Assembly: GCA_050031985.1 (NCBI GenBank)
Contig: JBNAIG010000008.1
Coordinates: 124,001 to 188,000 of the forward strand
Length of the DNA stretch: 64,000 nt
Direction of reading: 5' to 3'
Source: SZUA-368 sp028533045
GTDB taxonomy: Bacteria; Spirochaetota; Spirochaetia; DSM-2461
In this document: piece after piece, positions 58,672 to 64,000 of the stretch
Layout of the letters: every line of letters begins with the position of its first letter
How positions within the stretch are numbered: the stretch's first letter is position 1
Translations under genes and position numbers: made by a program
Notes under the pieces: model-generated
Database searches by the model: none
The model's input: only the letters and a program-made list of their open reading frames with translations
Told to the model about the DNA's origin: nothing

Positions 58672-59334
58672 ATGACAAAATACGGCAAGAGAGAAGACTA
58701 TTTTTACGACGGAACCCATTATATTAGCAAAGGGGCTTTTTATAAAAACCGGTCTTTTCTCATCTACCCAACTTGGGAAGAAATTAATCGAAACATCCTA
58801 ATTCCCGGTGATAGGTGGCATCCTTTTTGTCCCGCTTCTCAGGCCCCGGAAGATCTTACCCTTATTTGGGAAAACGATCTCATTGCAAAAAAAACGATAA
58901 CCTACCCCGAATCAGCTTTGGATCAGTATCATGTACTGCTGGCTAAGGAACTGTATAACCGGATCTCTTCAAAAACTACCGTTATGGATTTAAAATCTTT
59001 CTATAGAAAAAATGATTTCCAGGTTGGTGAAGCTCTCTGTATCACCGTATTGGACTACACTATGGGAATCTATCGGATTGAGGCCGCCCCCAAACAGGAA
59101 TATGGGGACAATGAAGCTGACTTATGGCTTAGCCGGATGGAATCTGCCATGGGTCGTGTTATATCTCTCTATGGGGATAGACTGATTCTTCCTCTCCAGT
59201 TTGACTGGGCCTATTTTATGGGCGGGCAGAAACTCATGAGCAGACCGGCAGCCAATATTAGACATTTTTTACAAAGAACCACCCGTTTTTCCCTCACCCA
59301 GGATGAGGGTATCTACTTTCTCACGAAAAAATGA
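58672..59334 (+). CDS. Conserved-looking hypothetical protein
   Basis: 220 residues, no signal peptide or membrane segment, not recognised. It is rich in aromatic residues and contains FDWAYFMGGQKLMSRP near 185 and an N-terminal YDGTHYISKGAFYKNRSF. The ribosome site is weak (AAGG, 3 bases from the ATG). It lies 12 bases upstream of threonine aldolase on the same strand, suggesting co-transcription. Confidence 0.6.
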   Translation: MTKYGKREDYFYDGTHYISKGAFYKNRSFLIYPTWEEINRNILIPGDRWHPFCPASQAPEDLTLIWENDLIAKKTITYPESALDQYHVLLAKELYNRISSKTTVMDLKSFYRKNDFQVGEALCITVLDYTMGIYRIEAAPKQEYGDNEADLWLSRMESAMGRVISLYGDRLILPLQFDWAYFMGGQKLMSRPAANIRHFLQRTTRFSLTQDEGIYFLTKK

Positions 59335-59346
59335 TACTCTTTCCTT

Positions 59347-60408
59347 ATGGAAAGACTGATAGATTTACGTTCCGACACAATAACGAAACCTTCCCGAGAG
59401 ATGCGGGAAGCCATGATCAATACTCCCGTGGGTGATGATGTCCTGGGAGAAGATCCCACTATCAATAAACTGGAAGCTCTTGCCGCAGAAATAACCGGTA
59501 AAGAAGCCGCCCTCTTTGTACCCAGCGGCACTTTCGCCAATCAGCTTGCCATACTCACCCACATAGGTCCTGGAGGCGAAGTTTATCTGGATGATAATTC
59601 CCACGTTATCCAGCACGAATGCGGAGCAGCCTCCCTCTTAAGCGGTGCGTTCTTACGAACCATTACGCCCCAATCAAACTGTCTGACCTGGGAGGAAATT
59701 GAGCCAAAAATCCGCAAGGTGACAGATATTCATTTTCCCGTTCCTTCACTTATTGAGATAGAAAATCCCCTTTCCAACGGTTCGATTATCCCCCTCGCTG
59801 AGATGGAGAAAATTAAAGCCGGGGCGGCTAAATATAATATCCCCGTTCACTTGGACGGAGCGCGAATTTTTAATGCCGCCCTGGCCTTGAATACGACAGT
59901 AAAGAAGATGGCATCCTATACAGACAGCCTTATGTTTTGTCTTTCCAAAGGTCTCACGGCTCCCGTAGGATCCCTTCTTTGCGGAACTAAGGATTTTATT
60001 AGAAAGGCTCGCAGAAACAGAAAGCTCATGGGAGGCGGAATGAGACAGGCGGGAATTCTGGGTGCTGCGGGAATTTTTGCCCTAGAAAATATGGTTGATC
60101 GATTGGAAGAGGACCATAATAACGCCCGGATCTTGGGAGAAGCCCTGAATGGCTATGACGGTTTTCATGTCGCCCTGGATCAAATCAGTATAAATATGGT
60201 TTTTATGCAGATTGATAATTTGGATGACAGAGAAAAGGAGTTGGCCTTCCTGGAGATTCTTAAGTCCTACAAAATCCTAACCTATCCGCCGGAAGAAGGC
60301 TGGTTCCGATTTGTTACCAATAACGAAGTAAGCAATGAGGACATTAACTATTTTCTAAAAAGTCTGCCCCTCATACATGAAGATTATAAAAGGCTGATAG
60401 AAAGTTAA
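59347..60408 (+). CDS. ltaE: Low-specificity L-threonine aldolase
   Basis: PLP enzyme that splits threonine/allo-threonine to glycine and acetaldehyde. 353 residues. The start is typical: LIDLRSDTITKPSREMREAM, GDDVLGEDPTINKLE. Then PSGTFANQLA near 58, HLDGARIFNAALAL near 168 (PLP-binding Asp) and MFCLSKGLTAPVGSLLCG near 197 (PLP Lys). No ribosome site; TACTCT lies 6 bases before the ATG, but the -35 is weak. Confidence 0.92.
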   Translation: MERLIDLRSDTITKPSREMREAMINTPVGDDVLGEDPTINKLEALAAEITGKEAALFVPSGTFANQLAILTHIGPGGEVYLDDNSHVIQHECGAASLLSGAFLRTITPQSNCLTWEEIEPKIRKVTDIHFPVPSLIEIENPLSNGSIIPLAEMEKIKAGAAKYNIPVHLDGARIFNAALALNTTVKKMASYTDSLMFCLSKGLTAPVGSLLCGTKDFIRKARRNRKLMGGGMRQAGILGAAGIFALENMVDRLEEDHNNARILGEALNGYDGFHVALDQISINMVFMQIDNLDDREKELAFLEILKSYKILTYPPEEGWFRFVTNNEVSNEDINYFLKSLPLIHEDYKRLIES

Positions 60409-60422
60409 ATTTCTCTTGCTTA

Positions 60423-60452
60423 CTGACAAAAGCCTAACAAATTGACTATAAT
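60423..60452 (+). promoter_or_regulatory. Promoter close to the start of the metallophosphoesterase gene
   Basis: CTGACA at 60423-60428, an 18-base spacer and consensus TATAAT at 60447-60452. Only 9 bases separate the -10 from the ATG, and there is no ribosome site, so the leader would be about 2-3 bases. Confidence 0.6.
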
Positions 60453-60461
60453 TTACTAACA

Positions 60462-61526
60462 ATGAAGAAAAAGGTACTAATTAATCCTTCACTGGAACAC
60501 ACCTACAAAAACGCCCACCCCCTTAACCTAAACGATGACGAAAATATCGCTATATTTAGCGATTTTCATATGGGGAACGGCAAGGGAAACGATGACTTTC
60601 TTAAGAACGGAGAGATGGTAGAAACGATTCTTCGCCAGTATTACCTCAAGAAAGATTGGCATCTGATTCTTAACGGGGATATTGAAGAACTTCAAAAATT
60701 CACCCTCCATAAAATCCGTGAGCGATGGAAGTCCATGTATGATTGCTTTAAAGATTTTTTCGACAAAAACCGACTTATCAAGATTTGTGGAAACCACGAT
60801 GGAAAGCTTCTTCTTGAATTAAGTCAGCACCAAATATTCCCCCTTTATCACGCTCTTAATTTAAAATGGAATAATCAGGAATTCTTCATTTACCACGGTC
60901 ATCAGTCTTCGGCCTTCTATAATCAGTTTAACCGCATTATTGAATTTGGTCTTCATTACATAGCAAAACCGTTGGGAATCAAAAATTATGCGGACCGGGA
61001 CAATAAGTGGAAAAAACACAAGCTCGAAAAGCAGTCTTATCAGTTTTCTGAGTATAAAAAAATTGTCTCCCTTATCGGCCATACCCACAGGCCTCTCTTT
61101 GAGTCTCAGTCTCGTAAAGAAGTGGTTAAATACAATATTGAGTATCTTCTTAGAACTTACCGGGAAGCTTCGGAAGACAAGCACCCAAAAATAAAGAAAA
61201 AAATTCGCAAACTAAAGAACGAACTGGACGAATTAACCAAAGATGATAAATACGGAGAACCGTCCAAATCGGTATATTCCGGAGAAATTGCCGTACCCTG
61301 TTTGTTTAATTCGGGATGTGCCATAGGAAAAAGAGGAATAACCTGCCTGGAACTTAGCCGGGGAAAGATTGCCCTCACCTACTGGTTTGATAGAAATATC
61401 CCCCAAAAACGTTCAAAAATTCTAAAAAAATCGGTCCCCCTCGAGGGAACCGACTATAATAGGGCTGTCTTAAAGGAAGATGAAATATCCTATATATCCG
61501 ACTGCCTTGAACTGTTTCTTAACTGA
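60462..61526 (+). CDS. Calcineurin-like metallophosphoesterase
   Basis: 354 residues. Metal-binding motifs in order: FSDFHMGNGKGND near residue 31, LILNGDIEELQKF near 67, CGNHDGKLL near 107, YHGHQ near 145 and LIGHTHRPLF near 204. A charged helical insert (KHPKIKKKIRKLKNELDEL) follows. Related to UDP-2,3-diacylglucosamine-hydrolase-like and other phosphatases, but the long insert and lack of membrane features prevent naming the substrate. Convergent with the SDR gene, leaving two bases between stops. Confidence 0.85.
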   Translation: MKKKVLINPSLEHTYKNAHPLNLNDDENIAIFSDFHMGNGKGNDDFLKNGEMVETILRQYYLKKDWHLILNGDIEELQKFTLHKIRERWKSMYDCFKDFFDKNRLIKICGNHDGKLLLELSQHQIFPLYHALNLKWNNQEFFIYHGHQSSAFYNQFNRIIEFGLHYIAKPLGIKNYADRDNKWKKHKLEKQSYQFSEYKKIVSLIGHTHRPLFESQSRKEVVKYNIEYLLRTYREASEDKHPKIKKKIRKLKNELDELTKDDKYGEPSKSVYSGEIAVPCLFNSGCAIGKRGITCLELSRGKIALTYWFDRNIPQKRSKILKKSVPLEGTDYNRAVLKEDEISYISDCLELFLN

Positions 61527-61528
61527 TT

Positions 61529-62323
61529 TTACTTTACTTCGGCCTTACGCATGATTTTGGCTAAGCGACCGGGAAAATATTTGCTTAAAAACAGGGCTAT
61601 ATAGGTCTTTGCCACCATACCCATGTAGATTTCCCTTTTTTCCTTTTTAATGCAGTGGAGGATCTTTATAGCCGCCTGCTCGGGGGATATCCCTCTCGCC
61701 TGGTTAGGATCCATAATATTTCTGCGATTTCCCTCTCCATCCAGAGAATTTAAAGATATAGAGGTTTTAACAAACCCCGGGACGATAAGAGAGACTCTGA
61801 TATTGTGCTCATAAACTTCTGCTCTAAGAGCATCGGAAAACCCCTGGAGAGCCATTTTGGAGGCAGCATAACTACTGCGGAGGGGTGTGGCAAATTTTCC
61901 GGCAATACTGCTGACAAAGAGACAATAACCGGATTTTTGCCGAATCATATGGGGGATAACCAGAGATGTTAACCCGGCGGGGCCCATAAAGTTGGTATTC
62001 ATTACTTTTTCAATAATCTTAATTCCCGACTCAGCCACCGTTGCGCGCTGGCTAACCCCCGCATTATTTACAAGGATATCAATTCGACCCCATTTCTCTA
62101 GAATAGTATCTATGGCTTTTTGAAAGGAATCCTTATCTGTCATATCCAGAGGAAGAATAAGACAATTTTCGCGACTTATTTGATTGGCTATGGTTTGAAG
62201 TTTTTCCTTATTTCTGGCAGAAATAACGACTTTAGCCCCTTCCCGAGCTGCTTGATGAGCCAGAGCTTCTCCGATTCCCGAAGAAGCCCCGGTAATCCAA
62301 ATTACTTTATTTTCTATTATCAT
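61529..62323 (-). CDS. Short-chain dehydrogenase/reductase
   Basis: 264 residues, classical SDR: TGASSGIGEALAHQAA (cofactor loop), DILVNNAGVSQRATV, SSIAGKF (catalytic Ser) and SSYAASKMALQG (Tyr-x3-Lys). The C-terminal 40 residues are basic with a hydrophobic segment (AKTYIALFLSKYFPGRLAK), like membrane-associated lipid or steroid dehydrogenases of the DHRS7 type. Substrate unknown. Starts at the stop codon of the GntR gene (1-base overlap), so regulated together. Confidence 0.9.
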   Translation of the reverse strand: MIIENKVIWITGASSGIGEALAHQAAREGAKVVISARNKEKLQTIANQISRENCLILPLDMTDKDSFQKAIDTILEKWGRIDILVNNAGVSQRATVAESGIKIIEKVMNTNFMGPAGLTSLVIPHMIRQKSGYCLFVSSIAGKFATPLRSSYAASKMALQGFSDALRAEVYEHNIRVSLIVPGFVKTSISLNSLDGEGNRRNIMDPNQARGISPEQAAIKILHCIKKEKREIYMGMVAKTYIALFLSKYFPGRLAKIMRKAEVK

Positions 62324-63027
62324 TATTTATCGCTTAAGAGGTTTATGTTAAGTATTCCTTCCAAATCCATGGAAAAACTGACTATGTCGCTTCTCATGAG
62401 TGATACGTCGTAAATAACCGATCCCTCATGAATTAACTCATCCCGAATAAGGTAAAGCGGTTCCCCTTCTTCTTTCTTCATAAGAGGAGCATCATTTCTC
62501 TTTAAACGGGACAGGGAGATATCTTTTTTCACCAATTTAAAATCGTAGTAGCTTTTTTCGATAAAGTCCTCACCGGAACTAATATCTTCTGCACTATTAA
62601 TATATTTACGACTGATTAGTACCGGTTGGGCACCAACTGTATATACGGTCATAATATAGTAGATGGATTTTTCTTTATCAAACACACTTTGAATGGCGTC
62701 GGGAATATCTTCATAGGCCCGTTCACAAAATACTTTTATCTCTGAAGAGAGATTCGTTGAGGATTTAAGAAAGTCCTGAATATCTACACTGATAGCGGAG
62801 GATCCTTCTGAAACAAAAGTCCCCACTCCTTTTTTATAGACAAGAATACCTTCACCTACCAGGCTGGAAAGAGCCTTATTAGCTGTTGTTCTGCTTACTT
62901 CAAAACGCTGACTAACTTCTCGTTCTGATAAAAAGCGATCACCCCTTCCAAATTCACCCTGTTCTATCAGGCTTTTTAGCACTTTACAAATCTGCAAATA
63001 TACCGGTTCTTTTATAATCTTATCCAT
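62323..63027 (-). CDS. GntR-family regulator, HutC subfamily (UTRA domain)
   Basis: 234 residues. N-terminal winged helix: FGRGDRFLSEREVSQRFEVSRTTANKAL near residues 25-55 and GEGILVYKKGVGTFVSE. The UTRA ligand domain covers 75-230, ending in a conserved strand pair with LYLIRDELIHEGSVIYDVSLMRSDI. HutC-type regulators bind sugars, amino acids or fatty acids. It is first in a two-gene unit with the SDR, its likely target and perhaps itself. GAGGT lies before the ATG. Confidence 0.88.
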   Translation of the reverse strand: MDKIIKEPVYLQICKVLKSLIEQGEFGRGDRFLSEREVSQRFEVSRTTANKALSSLVGEGILVYKKGVGTFVSEGSSAISVDIQDFLKSSTNLSSEIKVFCERAYEDIPDAIQSVFDKEKSIYYIMTVYTVGAQPVLISRKYINSAEDISSGEDFIEKSYYDFKLVKKDISLSRLKRNDAPLMKKEEGEPLYLIRDELIHEGSVIYDVSLMRSDIVSFSMDLEGILNINLLSDK

Positions 63028-63044
63028 GGTTAACCTCTTGTGTA

Positions 63045-63073
63045 ATAATAGAATAGATTTATATACCAGTCAA
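63045..63073 (-). promoter_or_regulatory. Promoter for the GntR-SDR pair
   Basis: Minus strand: TTGACT at 63073-63068, a 17-base spacer and TATTAT at 63050-63045. Confidence 0.6.
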
Positions 63074-63109
63074 TTAAGTTTTTTTTGCCTAATGCCTTTC
63101 ATATTATGA

Positions 63110-63138
63110 TTGAAATATATGTAAAATATTATTATACT
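63110..63138 (+). promoter_or_regulatory. Promoter for the Nfu-like gene
   Basis: TTGAAA at 63110-63115, a 17-base spacer and TATACT at 63133-63138, about 30 bases before the start codon. Confidence 0.6.
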
Positions 63139-63167
63139 CTGTTAAACAAGATATGAAGGAGTTAAAC

Positions 63168-63398
63168 ATGAGCGATCTTAAAGAGAAAGTAACTAAGGCC
63201 CTGGAAGATGTAAGACCCAGTCTCCAGGCCGATGGCGGTGATATAAGATTTGTTGAGCTGACAGATGAAAATGTTGTTATGGTTGAGCTTCAGGGTGCCT
63301 GTAACGGTTGTCCTATGGCCCAGATGACATTAAAGCAGGGAGTGGAAAACTATCTCAAGAAAGTTGTTCCCGAAGTTGCTTCTGTTGAATCAATTTAA
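63168..63398 (+). CDS. NifU-like C-terminal-domain protein (Nfu type)
   Basis: Fe-S cluster scaffold or carrier, 76 residues. LQADGGDIRFVELTDENVV is followed by GACNGCPMAQMTLKQGVE, with the C-x2-C pair that binds a 4Fe-4S cluster between two subunits. No N-terminal A-type domain is present. The ATG at 63168 is chosen since GAAGGAG lies 7 bases upstream; an ATG at 63153 overlaps that site. It could serve the many Fe-S proteins in this region, including both hydrogenase-type proteins. Confidence 0.92.
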   Translation: MSDLKEKVTKALEDVRPSLQADGGDIRFVELTDENVVMVELQGACNGCPMAQMTLKQGVENYLKKVVPEVASVESI

Positions 63399-63417
63399 GT
63401 CACTGTTCTTTTTGTTC

Positions 63418-63447
63418 AAAGCTGTCTCTTAGGGGGCAGCTTTTTTT
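63418..63447 (+). terminator. Intrinsic terminator after the Nfu-like gene
   Basis: AAAGCTGTCTC pairs with GGGGCAGCTTT (two G-U pairs) around the loop TTAG, followed by TTTT. Confidence 0.85.
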
Positions 63448-64000
63448 ATCAACATATTATCCACAGGATTAATTTTTCCAACTACAAATTCAACCAAATT
63501 TATTCCTTATAACATAGGGATTTACAGAATGCTTTTTTTTCAGTGCTAAAAATAGAATTTTCCATTCTAAGTTATCCACAGGCTGAATTGTTTCACGTGA
63601 AACATGTATATAGTGTACCCAATCATTGAGCTTTTCTAAAAAAGTGAGATTTTGCAAATTTGTTAGAGCCGTTCTAGCTTCTTCTATCCTCATAATCCTT
63701 CAGAAGCAAATAATATTAGAAAATATCGTGTTTTAACTCCTTAAAGTAAATAACTCAAAGATTAGAAATAAAATTCATTGGTCGAAAACTTATCAAATTA
63801 ATGATTATCCCTTAGGAATGAGTACTTGGAGATTCTTTTTTTTAAAAAAATTATTTATGGAGCCAAGTCTTTAAACATCAAAGTTTAGTATATAGTGCTT
63901 CTTTCAAATCTAGCAGATAGTCCTTAGGCTACGTTATTGAAGGGGTCTTAAACGGCAGCATATATGTTTATCATAAATAACCAAGCTTTTTTTGAGAACA
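63448..64000. other. Gene-poor, A/T-rich segment with origin-like features
   Basis: No convincing gene lies in these 553 bases. They contain two perfect DnaA boxes (63457-63465 and 63572-63580), a perfect parS (63589-63604) and A/T-rich runs, the clearest at 63836-63855. This combination is typical near a bacterial replication origin, but an actual oriC is not proven. Confidence 0.5.
63589..63604. other. parS centromere-like site
   Basis: TGTTTCACGTGAAACA, a perfect 16-base palindrome that matches the conserved ParB (Spo0J) binding site. Such sites cluster near oriC and load the ParB-SMC system. Confidence 0.9.

Noticed and set aside
63490..63693. 67-residue minus-strand ORF across the parS and a DnaA box
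   Set aside because: No recognisable family, poor ribosome-site spacing, and its sequence is dictated by parS and DnaA-box motifs; more likely non-coding origin-type DNA.
1..64000. tRNA, rRNA, CRISPR arrays, IS elements, prophage or integrase genes
   Set aside because: Gaps were read for cloverleaf-like ends, repeated spacers and transposase motifs; none was found.

Overview
The window looks like about 64 kb of chromosome from a free-living, motile, fermentative spirochaete. This is inferred from gene content: MurA has Asp in place of the catalytic Cys, a FapA-like DUF342 protein sits beside a FlhG/MinD-like ATPase, and there is a DUF2259 secreted protein, several lipoproteins and an outer-membrane barrel, three chemoreceptors, an [FeFe]-hydrogenase operon and no respiratory genes. 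No rRNA, tRNA, IS element, prophage or CRISPR array was seen. Genes are densely packed, many overlap by 1-11 bases, and start codons include several GTG.

Left part (1-14.4 kb, mostly plus strand): the 5' part of zwf is divergent from a GH36 alpha-galactosidase. Next comes a four-gene YtrA-type operon (ATPase, two paralogous permeases, GntR repressor) with a clear operator over its start site. A membrane protein with a possible HTH follows, then two chemoreceptors (one Cache/CZB, one with a multi-helix membrane domain) and an ABC importer of the TrpXYZ/COG2984 type that ends in a strong bidirectional terminator.

14.4-23 kb (minus strand): a MinD/FlhG-like ATPase, a FapA-like protein with three N-terminal repeats, Lgt, a secreted transglutaminase-like protein, a dolichol-kinase-like protein, a BI-1/YccA protein and a single-pass membrane protein. 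23.1-31.8 kb: a CtpA-YjbQ-RsmE-WecG cluster; a structured leader carrying a 23-codon ORF ahead of a small HTH protein and chorismate mutase; an MGH1-like glycosidase; aspartate kinase; and MurA.

31.8-43.3 kb holds regulatory and envelope genes: a DnaA-box cluster, a winged-helix protein overlapping a STAS/zinc-ribbon protein, a sigma-54-type AAA+ protein without a DNA-binding domain, FxsA-like and DUF2259 proteins, a catalytically degenerate aldo/keto reductase, a choice-of-anchor-I lipoprotein, a DUF3783 pair, a sensor kinase with an SBP-like sensor, TrpB and a YqeK-like HD hydrolase. The most striking gene is at 43456-45537: a soluble ferredoxin/[FeFe]-hydrogenase-like domain fused to a chemoreceptor signalling domain. 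About 5 kb further on, an HydCBA operon (50645-54061) encodes a trimeric [FeFe]-hydrogenase with an unusually short beta subunit. H2 or redox state may therefore be both produced and sensed, with output to chemotaxis (inference).

The right part carries rpsD, an FHA-TrmJ pair, a large secreted nuclease/lamin-tail lipoprotein, an MFS transporter, threonine aldolase, a metallophosphoesterase, a GntR-SDR pair and an Nfu protein. The last 600 bases have no convincing gene but contain a perfect parS site, two perfect DnaA boxes and A/T-rich tracts, suggesting closeness to the replication origin. Across the window sigma-70-type promoters are readable, and several genes lacking a Shine-Dalgarno sequence have a -10 box exactly 6 nt before the start codon, which points to leaderless transcripts.
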